A DNA stretch of 64,000 bases from Daejeonella oryzae DSM 19973 (GTDB lineage Bacteria; Bacteroidota; Bacteroidia; Sphingobacteriales; Sphingobacteriaceae), in NCBI RefSeq assembly GCF_000422945.1, contig NZ_KE383964.1, positions 346,530 to 410,529 on the forward strand. Direction: 5' to 3'. A program made the position numbers and the translations under genes. Positions 17,154 to 26,541 of the stretch are shown one piece after another (positions within the stretch are counted from its first letter, which is position 1; every line of letters starts with the position of its first letter). Under the pieces are notes generated by a model that was not told the DNA's origin, ran no database searches, and saw nothing but the letters and a program-made list of their open reading frames with translations.

Positions 17154-17873
17154 ATGAATACAAATCTCAGCAATAAAGTAGCTTATATCACAGGCGGAAC
17201 TAAAGGAATTGGTTTTGGTGTAGCCAAAGCATTACTTGAAAAGGGAATGCGGGTAGCCATTAGCGGTAGAAATTTATCATCGGCGCAGGAGGCAGCTAAG
17301 TCATTAAGCAGTGATCATTCAAAAGTGCTGGCTCTGGAGTCAGATGTAAGTTCTCTGGCATCAGAACAAAAGGCCTTGAAAGCAGTGACAGATCATTTTG
17401 GGCAGTTGGATGTGCTGGTTGCTAATGCAGGAGTCGGTCATTTTGCCCCGATAGAGCAATTGTCTGAAGAAGACTGGAAGAATACAATAGATACTAATCT
17501 GACTGGTGTTTTTCACAGTGTGAAATCCGGTATCGATGCCCTGAAAAAATCTCAAGGGTATATTATCACGATTGCCAGCCTTGCCGGTACTAATTTTTTT
17601 GAAAATGGTGCCGCCTACAATGCCAGCAAATTCGGACTTGTTGGTTTTTCTCAGGCCATCATGCTCGATCTGCGCAAGCACGGTATAAAAGTAACGACCA
17701 TTATGCCCGGATCTGTGGCTACCGAATTTAATGACCATGTTCCTTCTGATGCAGATGCCTGGAAAATTCAGCCCGAAGATATCGGGAAACTGGTAGTTGA
17801 TCTTCTTGAAATGCATCCCAGAACCTTGCCGAGTAAAATTGAGGTAAGGCCAACTGTGCCGGGTAAAGGCTGA
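17154..17873 (+). CDS. SDR family oxidoreductase
   Basis: A 239-residue short-chain dehydrogenase/reductase of the classical type. The NAD(P)-binding motif is TGGTKGIG (13-20), followed by NAG (about 91-93), the catalytic serine S142 in IASLAG, and YNASK (Tyr155, Lys159). SGRN after the second strand (Arg39) suggests NADPH preference. A substrate cannot be named. It stands alone between the 4HB protein and a serine hydrolase and ends at a strong terminator. Confidence 0.9.
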   Translation: MNTNLSNKVAYITGGTKGIGFGVAKALLEKGMRVAISGRNLSSAQEAAKSLSSDHSKVLALESDVSSLASEQKALKAVTDHFGQLDVLVANAGVGHFAPIEQLSEEDWKNTIDTNLTGVFHSVKSGIDALKKSQGYIITIASLAGTNFFENGAAYNASKFGLVGFSQAIMLDLRKHGIKVTTIMPGSVATEFNDHVPSDADAWKIQPEDIGKLVVDLLEMHPRTLPSKIEVRPTVPGKG

Positions 17874-17925
17874 TTTTAAAAGATTTTATGGGATAATGGA
17901 GGTAATTGTAATTTATCTCTTAGCG

Positions 17926-17953
17926 AAGAGGAATTGAAAAATTCCTCTTTTTT
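17926..17953 (+). terminator. Terminator after the SDR gene
   Basis: AAGAGGAATT and AATTCCTCTT form a perfect 10-bp stem with a GAAA tetraloop, followed by a T run. It lies 52 nt after the stop codon. Confidence 0.85.
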
Positions 17954-18165
17954 GTTGCTGTATTAAACTAGGTTCTTACTTGAAAATTCATCCGAACTGA
18001 GTCGCCGGCTTAACAAATGATGAAAGAGAAATAATTCTATGCAGAGAAAAGAAAATTGTAACAGTCAACCGCTTTGGAATTCTAAATGATTTTAAATAGT
18101 TGTATGAACATCACTTTGAGTGAATATTGTGTGATTCAAAAAAATAAGACAATTATAAATTTATA

Positions 18166-19608
18166 ATGAACGCTGAATATCTTTTGAAAACCACATGGTA
18201 TCGGGCAGTAAAATGTCGGAAAACTATTTTTAAAAAATCAGGAACCGCGGCGAAGAGCCTGTTAACTTTTTTATTTATTATTCTGACCACCCACGCCTTC
18301 AGCCAAAATAACCTAACTCAAAAACTGGAGGCATATATGAAAGGTCAGAATGCTGTTAATCAGTTTTCGGGAACTGTAATGGTGACCAGGAACGATACGC
18401 TATTATTTCAAAAGGCCTATGGATTTGCTGATTACGAATGGCAGGTCCCCAACACTATAGATACAAAATTCGGTATGGCCTCCATTACCAAACAGTTTAC
18501 GGCCATATCAATTCTTCAGCTGGTGGAGAGAGGGCAACTTAAATTTGAAGACAGGTTAAGTAATTTCTTCCCGGATTTTCCCAATGGCGACAGCATTACT
18601 GTACACATGCTGTTAACACATACATCAGGCCTGGCTTTGGATTTCGAAGAGCTTTATCTGTATCAAACATCATTAACAAAAGATAGCGCATTAACTTATA
18701 TAAAGACATTGCCACTGCAATTTAAACCGGGTAAAAATTTGGCCTACAGCAATGTGGCTTATTTTCTGCTTTCGCAAATAATTGAAAAAACTTCAGGACT
18801 TAGTTTTGGTGACTATCTTCAAAAGAACATCTTTGATATCCTGGGAATGAAGAATTCGGGATTGAATAGCAATGAAAAAATAGTGCCGAAACTGGCAAGG
18901 TCATATTACAGGGAAGGGGAGGGTTTTTTTAAAAATCCCTACATCAACTGGGAAGTAAATATTGGCCTGGATGGAATGTATTCAACTGCCGCTGACCTGT
19001 ACCTGCTTGACCGTGCACTGTATGGTAATTCGCTGCTTTCTGCAAGTTCTAAAGCCAAAATGTTTACTCAGTATAATAAAGCTTTTTCTGATAACGGCTT
19101 TTTAGACAGCTACGGCTATGGGATATTTATAAACCCATATTTTAATCACGGTCATGAAATGCTTACCCACAGCGGAGGTTATTTTGGGGTAATGACTACT
19201 ATGGACCGCTATCCTGAAGATAATATTTTCATCACCGTGCTATCCAATAATCAGTCGGAATCTCACTGGATAGCTTACGGACTTGCAGGAATTATGTTTG
19301 GTAAAGATGTAGAGCTACCTTACATACATGTTCAGAAAAGTATAGATCCTGCGTTGCTGAGCAGATATGCCGGTAAATACGGAAGTTTCGAGATTATTGC
19401 AAAAAACGATAAGCTTTACCTGAACACGATGAATGTGGAATTGATACCTGAATCGGACAGAAAATTCTTTCGGAAAGATAACCCCGACCGGACATTTGAA
19501 TTTTTATATAATAAAAAGACCGGCAAACGCAGCATGATCCTCACCAAAGGAGGAGTCAGAGAAACAATACAGGGCGCAAAAGTTCAAAAGAAGAGTTATA
19601 GGTTATAA
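18166..19608 (+). CDS. Serine hydrolase of the class C beta-lactamase/PBP family
   Basis: A 480-residue exported hydrolase. A long, basic N-region precedes the hydrophobic signal segment (SLLTFLFIILTTHAFSQ). The active-site motifs are SITK (Ser106, Lys109), YSN (Tyr194) and HSGG around residue 340, which is the KTG-equivalent. This is the beta-lactamase/DD-peptidase/esterase superfamily; the family name does not prove antibiotic hydrolysis. The last ~100 residues are an extra beta-rich domain, common in Bacteroidota members. It is monocistronic. I chose the only ATG before the signal segment. It shares the terminator at 19701-19740. Confidence 0.88.
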   Translation: MNAEYLLKTTWYRAVKCRKTIFKKSGTAAKSLLTFLFIILTTHAFSQNNLTQKLEAYMKGQNAVNQFSGTVMVTRNDTLLFQKAYGFADYEWQVPNTIDTKFGMASITKQFTAISILQLVERGQLKFEDRLSNFFPDFPNGDSITVHMLLTHTSGLALDFEELYLYQTSLTKDSALTYIKTLPLQFKPGKNLAYSNVAYFLLSQIIEKTSGLSFGDYLQKNIFDILGMKNSGLNSNEKIVPKLARSYYREGEGFFKNPYINWEVNIGLDGMYSTAADLYLLDRALYGNSLLSASSKAKMFTQYNKAFSDNGFLDSYGYGIFINPYFNHGHEMLTHSGGYFGVMTTMDRYPEDNIFITVLSNNQSESHWIAYGLAGIMFGKDVELPYIHVQKSIDPALLSRYAGKYGSFEIIAKNDKLYLNTMNVELIPESDRKFFRKDNPDRTFEFLYNKKTGKRSMILTKGGVRETIQGAKVQKKSYRL

Positions 19609-19700
19609 ATTTCACTGACTCTTTCAAAAAATTAAGGAACATCCATCATTATCAAACAATGGCTAAAGATATAATTGATAGTAACACTTACGATGTAACT

Positions 19701-19740
19701 AAAAACCCCTTGTAAATATCTGATTTACAAGGGGTTTTTT
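19701..19740. terminator. Strong bidirectional terminator between hydrolase and tmRNA
   Basis: AACCCCTTGTAAAT and ATTTACAAGGGGTT form a perfect 14-bp stem around an ATCTG loop. T runs flank both sides. On the minus strand it ends the tmRNA transcript; on the plus strand it ends the serine hydrolase mRNA. Confidence 0.9.
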
Positions 19741-19749
19741 GATTGTTTG

Positions 19750-20115
19750 TGGAGCCGGAGGGATTCGAACCCTCGTCCAAACATGGGACAAATTATGCTT
19801 TCTACATGCTTAACTGCTATTTAATTGTCGGGAAGGGGAAGGTTAGAAGTTCACCTGTACCGTCTTCCGTAGATGTGTTGTCTCGTCGGGTTTTACATCA
19901 TTATACCCTGACCAGTTCTGTTATTCGATGCTCCTGATGCTAAGTAACAGAACAGAACCTAGCGGAACAAAAGCTTACTTAATTCTAAATTAAGCAGCTA
20001 AGGCGTAGTTATTTTCGCCAACTGTGGTTTGAGAGTTCAGATTTAAGCGCTATATACTCACAATGCGCTGCATGCTTACATACGTATCTCCACCCTGTCA
20101 ATTCCGGTCGGCCCC
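19750..20115 (-). ncRNA. ssrA: Transfer-messenger RNA (tmRNA)
   Basis: About 366 nt on the minus strand. The acceptor stem pairs 5'-GGGGCCG (at 20115) with CGGCTCC near the 3' end, with A as discriminator at 19750; CCA is not encoded and must be added. The T-arm reads GGTTCGAATCC. The 5' part begins GGGGCCGACCGGAATTGACA, the standard tmRNA start. The mRNA-like frame starts at GGC (20017-20019) and encodes GENNYALAA followed by TAA at 19990-19992. Tag addition targets stalled proteins to proteases. A TAAGTTTG box lies upstream at 20180-20187, giving a precursor with a 5' extension for RNase P. Confidence 0.95.
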
Positions 20116-20179
20116 GTTGTAATAGAAAAAAGATCAAAGAACAATGATCAAAAGCCGAAGCTTAAGACCCTGCCGTTTG

Positions 20180-20187
20180 CAAACTTA
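20180..20187 (-). promoter_or_regulatory. Promoter -7 box of the tmRNA
   Basis: TAAGTTTG on the minus strand, 64 nt upstream of the mature 5' end. A full TAnnTTTG match; the -33 element is less clear. Confidence 0.45.
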
Positions 20188-20224
20188 CAAATAAAACTAA
20201 TTCTTACCTGTTAATTCTCAACTC

Positions 20225-21427
20225 TTAATTGATAACCCTGCCCGGATAAACTTCCAGAGCCTTTTGAAGGCAGATCATTGCGTTCTTCAAATCTTCTTTA
20301 TTCAAAACATATGCCAAGCGAACTTCCTGTGTTCCGGCTGCCGCAGAGCTGTAAAATCCGGTAGCAGGAGCCATCATAACTGTCTGATTGTCATATTCAA
20401 AGTCCTCCAGCATCCACTGGCAGAATTTGTCGGAGTTATCTATTGGAAATTTAGCAACCACATAAAAGGCGCCACCCGGATTCGGACAATAAACACCTTC
20501 AATCTGGTTAAGGGATTTTACAAGAATATCCCGGCGTTCACTGTATTCTTTATTTACTTCCTGGAAATAGGAATCTGGAGTATCAACAGCGGCCGTTCCG
20601 GCTATTTGCGCCACCATACCCGGACTAAGTCTGGCTTGTGCAAACTTTAAGGAAGCCGCCATCACAGCTTTGTTCTTTGTGATCAGGCATCCCAGGCGGG
20701 CGCCACAAGCACTATAGCGTTTAGAAACGGTATCCATCACCACCACATTTTCATCCAGCCCGCTCAAAAACATCGGCGAAATAAATTCTTTTCCGTCATA
20801 ACAGAATTCGCGGTAAGCTTCGTCAGAGAATAAGAAAAGATCATATTTCAAGCATAGCTTTTTCAGCTCTTCCAGCTCCTCTCGGGAATAAAGATATCCT
20901 GTTGGATTATTGGGATTGCAAATCAGTATTGCTTTTGTTTTATCCGTGATCAGCTTTTCAAATTCGTTGATCGGCGGAAGCGCAAATCCGTTTTCTATAT
21001 GAGATAAAATTGGTTTTACAACCAGGTCGCTCATGCATGCAAAACCGTTATAATTTGCATAAAACGGCTCCGGAATAATCACCTCATCACCAGGATCAAG
21101 GCATGCGCCCATAGCAATGGTGATGGCTTCAGATCCGCCATTGGTAACCAGTACATTTTCAGGGCTGATATTGTAATTTAGTTTATTGTAATATTCGGCA
21201 AGCTTGCTCCGGTAAGTTAAGGTTCCCTCAGAAGCGGTATAAGCCCACACCTTAAAATCAATATTTTTAATCGCGTTCAGCATTCCTTCGGGCGTTTCTA
21301 TATCCGGCTGACCGATATTCAGATGATATACTTTTTTACCTTCACGTTTGGCCTGATCTGCATAAGGCGTTAATTTACGGATGGGAGAGGCAGGCATGTG
21401 CTCGCCCTTGCTTGATATTTTTGGCAT
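20225..21427 (-). CDS. PLP-dependent aminotransferase (class I, AspC/TyrB-like)
   Basis: A 400-residue fold type I aminotransferase. It has the conserved substrate loop HLNIGQPDIETP, the aspartate-cofactor segment ICNPNNPTG (Asn-Pro-Asn-Asn-Pro-Thr-Gly), and the PLP lysine in SKRYSACGARLG. Family members of this branch transaminate aspartate or aromatic amino acids. The adjacent aromatic biosynthesis cluster makes an aromatic role plausible, but the gene is separated from it by the E1 gene and is not in that operon. I chose ATG 21427 (MPKISSKG) over an upstream TTG. A TAttTTTG box overlaps the terminator T-run, 6 nt before this ATG. Confidence 0.88.
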   Translation of the reverse strand: MPKISSKGEHMPASPIRKLTPYADQAKREGKKVYHLNIGQPDIETPEGMLNAIKNIDFKVWAYTASEGTLTYRSKLAEYYNKLNYNISPENVLVTNGGSEAITIAMGACLDPGDEVIIPEPFYANYNGFACMSDLVVKPILSHIENGFALPPINEFEKLITDKTKAILICNPNNPTGYLYSREELEELKKLCLKYDLFLFSDEAYREFCYDGKEFISPMFLSGLDENVVVMDTVSKRYSACGARLGCLITKNKAVMAASLKFAQARLSPGMVAQIAGTAAVDTPDSYFQEVNKEYSERRDILVKSLNQIEGVYCPNPGGAFYVVAKFPIDNSDKFCQWMLEDFEYDNQTVMMAPATGFYSSAAAGTQEVRLAYVLNKEDLKNAMICLQKALEVYPGRVIN

Positions 21428-21433
21428 AGGCTG

Positions 21434-21441
21434 CAAAAATA
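21434..21441 (-). promoter_or_regulatory. Promoter -7 box of the aminotransferase, within the preceding terminator tail
   Basis: TATTTTTG on the minus strand, 6 nt before the ATG and immediately after the stem-loop at 21444-21470. The terminator T-run and the promoter box share bases. Confidence 0.45.
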
Positions 21442-21443
21442 AA

Positions 21444-21470
21444 AAACCTCTCCGTATGATGGAGAGGTTT
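21444..21470 (-). terminator. Terminator of the DUF1573 gene
   Basis: AAACCTCTCC and GGAGAGGTTT form a perfect 10-bp stem with a 7-nt loop. On the minus strand a T-rich tail (TTTTTTATTTTT) follows. Confidence 0.8.
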
Positions 21471-21491
21471 TAAATAATTATTTAAAAAAGA

Positions 21492-21875
21492 TTAATTGGC
21501 TACAACTTCACCTTTAATGTACAAAAGTTTAACAGGCGTACGGGCGTTTGATTTAATAGTAACAGCTTTTGAAAAAGCCTGGGCACTTGCCGCATTAAAC
21601 GTAACAGTGATAATACCGCTCTGTCCTTTTAAAATAGGAGTTTTAGTATATACCGGAACTGTACAACCACAGGTAGATTCTACGTTAGATATAATTAAAG
21701 GCTCTTCACCGGAATTGGTAAATTTAAATTCAAAGCTTACAGGTTTCCCCTGAGGAATTTTACCGAAATCATGGGTCTCTTTTTCAAACTTAAAAACGGC
21801 CTTATTATCTGTCTGCATGGCAGTAAAGGCGATAAAGCCAATAACTACTGCACATAATGTAAAAAATTTTTTCAT
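21492..21875 (-). CDS. DUF1573 domain-containing exported protein
   Basis: A 127-residue protein with a signal peptide (MKKFFTLCAVVIGFIAFTAM). The mature part is an Ig-like, HYDIN/ASH-type beta-sandwich domain with FEKETHDFGKIPQGKPVSFEFKF in short pieces, STCGCTVP and KGQSGIITVTF, the DUF1573 signature. The family is common in Bacteroidota envelopes, with no known activity. I chose ATG 21875 rather than 21896, because a TAcaTTTG box covers 21894-21901 and the signal peptide starts at MKKFF. It ends in its own terminator. Confidence 0.85.
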   Translation of the reverse strand: MKKFFTLCAVVIGFIAFTAMQTDNKAVFKFEKETHDFGKIPQGKPVSFEFKFTNSGEEPLIISNVESTCGCTVPVYTKTPILKGQSGIITVTFNAASAQAFSKAVTIKSNARTPVKLLYIKGEVVAN

Positions 21876-21893
21876 TCTAAGTTTATAATTATA

Positions 21894-21901
21894 CAAATGT
21901 A
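21894..21901 (-). promoter_or_regulatory. Promoter -7 box of the DUF1573 gene
   Basis: TACATTTG on the minus strand, 18 nt before the ATG at 21875. It rules out the farther upstream ATG at 21896, which would fall inside the box. Confidence 0.5.
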
Positions 21902-22039
21902 ATTAATTAGTTAATTCAAAAAGTATTCCAAATATTCAAATTTTAACGAAAGATTGCAAGTTAGAGTTACGATATGTAATTAATCAGATTCATTATGAAT
22001 AATTACAGTAGCAAAACTTCATTTCATGCTGGCTTTTGT

Positions 22040-22047
22040 TATTTTTG
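22040..22047 (+). promoter_or_regulatory. Promoter -7 box of the E1 fusion gene
   Basis: TATTTTTG, a TAnnTTTG match, 19 nt before the ATG at 22067. A TTTTG motif lies just before it. Confidence 0.45.
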
Positions 22048-22066
22048 ACCAAACTAACCATTCTCT

Positions 22067-24487
22067 ATGTCACTATCAGAAGTAAAAGAAAGCAACCCGG
22101 TAACCGGTACTGAACTTAGTTTTGACGATTTTAAGTCCATTATTATCGCGGATTATAAAATAGCATACGAAAGTCGCCAGGCAAGTTTACTGGGGAGGAA
22201 GGAAGTTTTAACAGGTAAAGCTAAATTCGGAATCTTCGGCGACGGCAAAGAAGTAGCCCAGCTGGCTATGGCAAAAGCCTTCAAAAATGGTGACTGGAGG
22301 TCGGGGTATTACCGCGATCAGACATTTATGTTTGCTACCGGGATGTCTAACATCAGCGAATTTTTTGCTCAGTTATACGCTCATCCTGACGAAAAAGCAG
22401 AACCCTCTTCGGCCGGAAGGCAGATGAACGGGCATTATGCCACCCGTACGCTAAATGAGGATGGAAGCTGGAAAGATTTAACGGCCATCAAAAATTGTTC
22501 TGCAGATATTTCGCCTACCGGCGGACAAATGGCCCGTTTGCTGGGTCTTGCCTATGCATCAAAATTATTCCGCAACAATCCGGAACTTGACTATTTAAAG
22601 AATTTTTCTTCAAACGGAAACGAGGTTGCTTTCGGAACTATAGGCAATGCCTCTACTTCTGAAGGTGTATTTTTTGAAGCTATTAATGCCGCCGGAGTTT
22701 TGCAGATACCAATGGCAATTTCTATTTGGGATGACGCATTCGGAATTTCTGTTCCATCAGAATACCAGACCACTAAGCAGGATATTTCCGAAATATTAAA
22801 AGGTTTCCAGCGGGATGAAAAAGGTCAGGGATATGAAATTTTTAAAGTTAAAGGCTGGGATTATCCCGGACTTTGCGAGACTTATGAAAAAGCCATTCAG
22901 ATTTGCCGTGAGCAGCATGTTCCGGTAATGATCCATGTGATCGAAATGACGCAGCCACAGGGTCATTCTACTTCGGGTTCGCATGAGCGGTATAAATCAA
23001 AAGACCGCTTAAGCTGGGAGCTTGAATACGATTGCATTTTGCAAATGCGCCAGTGGATGCTTGATTCGGCCATTGCTACCGAAGATGTATTAACAGAACT
23101 GGAAACAGAGGCAAAAGTATATGTGCGTAACTGCCAGAAAAAAGCATGGGCAGATTTTAATGCCGGAATAAAAAATGAAGCGGAATCTGCTATCAGTTTA
23201 TTAAATGCGGTAGAGCATGATGAAGTTAAACTTCTTTCTCAAATACTAAAGTCCATTACAGATCCAACCCGTAAAGATGTTAACAGCACAGTAAGAAAAG
23301 CCATACGGTTACTGCGTTCTGATGAATCTCCCGCAAAGGAGAAACTGATGCAATGGTATAAAGAAGAAAGTGAGCAGAATTTCGACCGCTTTAACTCTAA
23401 ACTTTTTACAGGTTCTTCTGAAAGTCCTTTAAATATTTCTGCGGTGCCTGCCGAATTTGATTCGGATTCGAAAATGATGGACGGCAGAGAGATTTTAAAT
23501 GCGTGTTTTGATGCTCATTTTAGTCGCGATCCAAGAATTATTGCCTTCGGTGAAGATTTGGGTCATATTGGTGATGTTAACCAGGGTTTTGCAGGTTTGC
23601 AGGATAAATACGGCACATTAAGAATTACAGATACCGGAATCCGGGAAATGACCATTGCTGGTCAGGGGATAGGTTTGGCTATGCGAGGCTTAAAACCAAT
23701 TGCCGAAATTCAATATCTTGATTATCTGCTTTTTGCCATTAATATTTTGAGTGATGATCTGGCTACATTAAGTTACAGAACCAAAGCAGGACAAAAAGCA
23801 CCTGTAATTATCCGCACCCGCGGTCACCGGTTGGAAGGAATCTGGCACTCTGGCTCACCGCTGGGTATGATCATCAATTCTTTACGCGGCATGCACGTTT
23901 GTGTTCCCAGGAATATGACCCAGGCTGCCGGCATGTACAATACTCTGCTTCGGGGGGATGAACCTGCATTGGTTATTGAATGTCTGAACGGGTATCGCCT
24001 CAAAGAACGTTTGCCTTCTAATATTAGCGATTTTACTGTTCCCTTGGGAAAAGCAGAGTTGCTCCGGGAAGGTACCGATATTACGATCGTTTCTTACGGA
24101 TCTACTTTACGGATAGTTCAGGAAGCGGCTGATGAACTGGAGAAACTGGGGATTTCAATAGAGATTGTTGATTCGCAAACCTTACTTCCGTTTGATACTG
24201 ATCATCTTTGCGGCGACTCATTAAAGAGAACCAATAAGTTACTGGTTGTTGATGAAGATGTTCCGGGAGGTGGTTCTGCGTACATATTGCAGCAGATTTT
24301 AGAAAATCAGAAAGGTTATTTCCACCTGGATGCGCAACCGGTAACATTAACCGCAAAAGCTCACCGCCCGCCTTACGGTTCGGATGGTGATTATTTTACA
24401 AAACCTTCGGTTGATGATGTAATTGAAACAGTTTATAAGATGATGACTGATTCAGATCCGGATAAATTCCCTGAATTGTATTCATGA
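22067..24487 (+). CDS. 2-oxoacid dehydrogenase E1 component, alpha-beta fusion
   Basis: An 806-residue fusion of the alpha and beta subunits of a thiamine-diphosphate 2-oxoacid dehydrogenase, the branched-chain type by family resemblance. The alpha part (about 1-400) has YRDQTFMFATGMS and a TPP region with GTIGNASTSEGVFFEA. The beta part (about 460-806) opens with FDAHFSRDPRIIAFGEDLGHIGDVNQGF and ends with the transketolase C-domain (VDEDVPGGGSAYI). It would act with E2 and E3, which are not in the window. Single-gene E1 is common in Bacteroidota. It lies alone, divergent from the DUF1573 gene. Substrate preference (branched-chain versus pyruvate) is not resolved. Confidence 0.88.
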   Translation: MSLSEVKESNPVTGTELSFDDFKSIIIADYKIAYESRQASLLGRKEVLTGKAKFGIFGDGKEVAQLAMAKAFKNGDWRSGYYRDQTFMFATGMSNISEFFAQLYAHPDEKAEPSSAGRQMNGHYATRTLNEDGSWKDLTAIKNCSADISPTGGQMARLLGLAYASKLFRNNPELDYLKNFSSNGNEVAFGTIGNASTSEGVFFEAINAAGVLQIPMAISIWDDAFGISVPSEYQTTKQDISEILKGFQRDEKGQGYEIFKVKGWDYPGLCETYEKAIQICREQHVPVMIHVIEMTQPQGHSTSGSHERYKSKDRLSWELEYDCILQMRQWMLDSAIATEDVLTELETEAKVYVRNCQKKAWADFNAGIKNEAESAISLLNAVEHDEVKLLSQILKSITDPTRKDVNSTVRKAIRLLRSDESPAKEKLMQWYKEESEQNFDRFNSKLFTGSSESPLNISAVPAEFDSDSKMMDGREILNACFDAHFSRDPRIIAFGEDLGHIGDVNQGFAGLQDKYGTLRITDTGIREMTIAGQGIGLAMRGLKPIAEIQYLDYLLFAINILSDDLATLSYRTKAGQKAPVIIRTRGHRLEGIWHSGSPLGMIINSLRGMHVCVPRNMTQAAGMYNTLLRGDEPALVIECLNGYRLKERLPSNISDFTVPLGKAELLREGTDITIVSYGSTLRIVQEAADELEKLGISIEIVDSQTLLPFDTDHLCGDSLKRTNKLLVVDEDVPGGGSAYILQQILENQKGYFHLDAQPVTLTAKAHRPPYGSDGDYFTKPSVDDVIETVYKMMTDSDPDKFPELYS

Positions 24488-24497
24488 ATTTAAAGCC

Positions 24498-24812
24498 TGT
24501 CATACCGGGGCCATCCCGGTATTTGCATTCTAATGTCATACCGGGCCCGACCCGGTAACTCCAACATAGTGCAATAGCCATTCATTCATGAGATTGCGGG
24601 TCAGGCCCGCAATGACAAAAACGCAGACCCAACCACACGTGTCATACCGGGCCCGACCCGGTAACCCTGACATAGTGCAATAGCTTTCATTCATGAGATT
24701 GCGGGTCAAGCCCGCAATGACAAAAACGCAGACCCAACCACAAGTCTTACCGGGCCGACGCGGTATCTCCAACATAGTAGCAATAGCTTTTCATTCATGA
24801 GATTGCGGGTTC
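24498..24812. repeat. Tandem palindromic repeat (about 2.7 units of 103-106 bp)
   Basis: This fills the 328-nt gap between the E1 gene and the DUF1684 gene. Units begin at 24535, 24641 and 24744 (the last truncated at about 24812), preceded by a partial palindrome at 24498. Each unit has two palindromes: TACCGGGCCCGACCCGGTA and ATTGCGGGTCAGGCCCGCAAT, joined by a conserved linker with CATAGTGCAATAG and TTCATTCATGAGA. The later copies carry compensating changes such as AG versus AA in the loop. The structure is REP/BIME-like. It could act as a stem-loop terminator between converging genes. Confidence 0.85.
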
Positions 24813-24815
24813 CCT

Positions 24816-25436
24816 TCATTTTTTTGTTCCCGCAAACTTCTTTTCTCCGGCCTTAACAGCAATTTTTATGTCATTTTCCTCGGGGGGAATAGGGCAGCTG
24901 TAGCCGCTGCTGTACGCACAGTATGGATTATAAGCTTTGTTAAAATCGAGTTGAAAATTCCCTGAGGAAATATCTTTTATCTTAAGATCGATATAACGTC
25001 CGCCGCCATAGGTGGAAGAAGCGTTAGTCAGATCGGTAAAAGGAAGGAACAGATAATCTTTATACTGTTCGTTATCTTTCAATGCGATGCTCTGGTAGAG
25101 TGTTAATATTTGATCTGCACCCTGCAGTTTAAATTTCAATAGCGCATAACGAACATACTGTTTGGCGGAACCGTCGAAGGTTAGCATTTTAAAAACCTGC
25201 TGATCCTGCAGGATTTCAACTGCTGCATTTACAGAATAATTTTCATCCGGTTTGTAAAAGCGAAGTTTTGAAAGATCATTTTTTAGCAGCGGCGACCTGG
25301 TTTCCTTCAAAAAATCATCTTTATATTCCTGACGATGCTTTTTAATTTGCTGAGAATAGCTGCCCTGATTTATTTCCTGCGCATAAGAAGAAAAATTGCA
25401 TAGCAAAATGAACAGGAATGTAAGTATAGTTCTCAT
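24816..25436 (-). CDS. DUF1684 domain-containing exported protein
   Basis: A 206-residue secreted or periplasmic protein with a signal peptide ending SSYAQ. It carries the DUF1684 signature: KDDFLKETRSPLL near the N-terminus, RYIDLKI, the run FNKAYNPYCAYSSGYSCPIP, and PPEENDIKIAVKAGEKKF at the end. The conserved Asn-Pro-Tyr-Cys-Ala-Tyr segment suggests a buried active or binding site. The family has no established biochemical role. It begins 1 nt after the aroC stop, so it is the last gene of the aromatic operon by position. The link to aromatic metabolism is not established. Confidence 0.8.
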   Translation of the reverse strand: MRTILTFLFILLCNFSSYAQEINQGSYSQQIKKHRQEYKDDFLKETRSPLLKNDLSKLRFYKPDENYSVNAAVEILQDQQVFKMLTFDGSAKQYVRYALLKFKLQGADQILTLYQSIALKDNEQYKDYLFLPFTDLTNASSTYGGGRYIDLKIKDISSGNFQLDFNKAYNPYCAYSSGYSCPIPPEENDIKIAVKAGEKKFAGTKK

Positions 25437-25437
25437 T

Positions 25438-26541
25438 TCAGATACGGCTGGTTTTGTTTCTTAAAAAGTGATCGGCAATAACCAAAGCTGCCATAGCTTC
25501 AACAATAGCCACGGCCCGGGGCACAACGCAGGGGTCGTGTCTGCCTTTTCCTTTAATTTCTGCAGCTTCGCCGGATGAATTAACTGTAGCCTGGCTCTGC
25601 ATAATTGTGGCTACAGGTTTAAAAGCAACTTTAAAAGTAATATCCATCCCATTAGAAATTCCGCCCTGTACACCTCCTGAAAAATTTGTTAAAGTTTTAT
25701 AATTACCGGTCTCATCGGCAGAGGAATTTGGAATCAGGAGATCATTATGTTCTGAACCAAACATCTCTGAGCCGGAAAAGCCTGATCCGTATTCAAAGCC
25801 ATGAACTGCATTAATACTCAGCATTGCTTTTCCTAAATCGGCGTGAAGCTTATCAAAAACAGGTTCGCCAAGTCCGACCGGACAGTTGCGAATCACACCA
25901 GAAATTTTACCGCCAATGGTATCTCCGGATTTCCTTGTTTTTTCAATCAGTTCAATCATTTGATTCGCTGAAGCCGGATCGGTACATCGTACGATGTTAT
26001 TTTCCCTGGCTTCCAGTAAATCAGTTAACGGCAGATTTTCCAGGTTAGGCGCATTTAAACTTCCTACAGATGAAACGTGCGCAAATATCTCAATTCCATG
26101 CTGTGCTAAAAGCAGTTTAGCAATGGCCCCGGCAGCCACACGTGCGGCTGTTTCCCTGGCAGAAGATCTGCCGCCTCCGCGATAATCACGGTTGCCATAT
26201 TTGGCATCGTAAGTAAAATCAGCGTGAGAGGGGCGGTAGGTATCTTTAATATGTGAATAATCTTTGGATCGCTGATCTTCATTCGGGATGATCATGGCAA
26301 TGGGCGTTCCGGTAGATCTCCCTTCAAAAACTCCCGAAAGAATCTGTACAGTGTCGCTTTCTTTTCTTTGGGTAGTAATTTTTGATTGTCCGGGCTTACG
26401 TTTGTCCATTTCAGACTGGATAAAGTCAAGGTCAATCTCAAGGTTTGAAGGACATCCGTCAAGAATTACCCCGATGGCTTCACCATGAGATTCTCCGAAT
26501 GTTGTGATACGAAATAATTGCCCGAAGGAATTGCCTGCCAT
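25438..26541 (-). CDS. aroC: Chorismate synthase
   Basis: Converts EPSP to chorismate, the last common step of the shikimate pathway; it needs reduced FMN. The 367-residue protein carries the signature [24 protein letters not shown], the long run [20 protein letters not shown], and [15 protein letters not shown]. The start at 26541 ([20 protein letters not shown]) matches the family; a longer frame from 26592 would add 17 residues of low similarity. It follows aroA with a 118-nt gap containing short AGAGATGTGAGATATGAGA-like repeats. It is in the same orientation as pheA, the DAHP synthase gene and aroA. Confidence 0.96.
   Translation of the reverse strand: MAGNSFGQLFRITTFGESHGEAIGVILDGCPSNLEIDLDFIQSEMDKRKPGQSKITTQRKESDTVQILSGVFEGRSTGTPIAMIIPNEDQRSKDYSHIKDTYRPSHADFTYDAKYGNRDYRGGGRSSARETAARVAAGAIAKLLLAQHGIEIFAHVSSVGSLNAPNLENLPLTDLLEARENNIVRCTDPASANQMIELIEKTRKSGDTIGGKISGVIRNCPVGLGEPVFDKLHADLGKAMLSINAVHGFEYGSGFSGSEMFGSEHNDLLIPNSSADETGNYKTLTNFSGGVQGGISNGMDITFKVAFKPVATIMQSQATVNSSGEAAEIKGKGRHDPCVVPRAVAIVEAMAALVIADHFLRNKTSRI

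Noticed and set aside
19743..19937. Plus-strand 64-codon reading frame
   Set aside because: It is the antisense of the tmRNA 3' region, including its T-arm.
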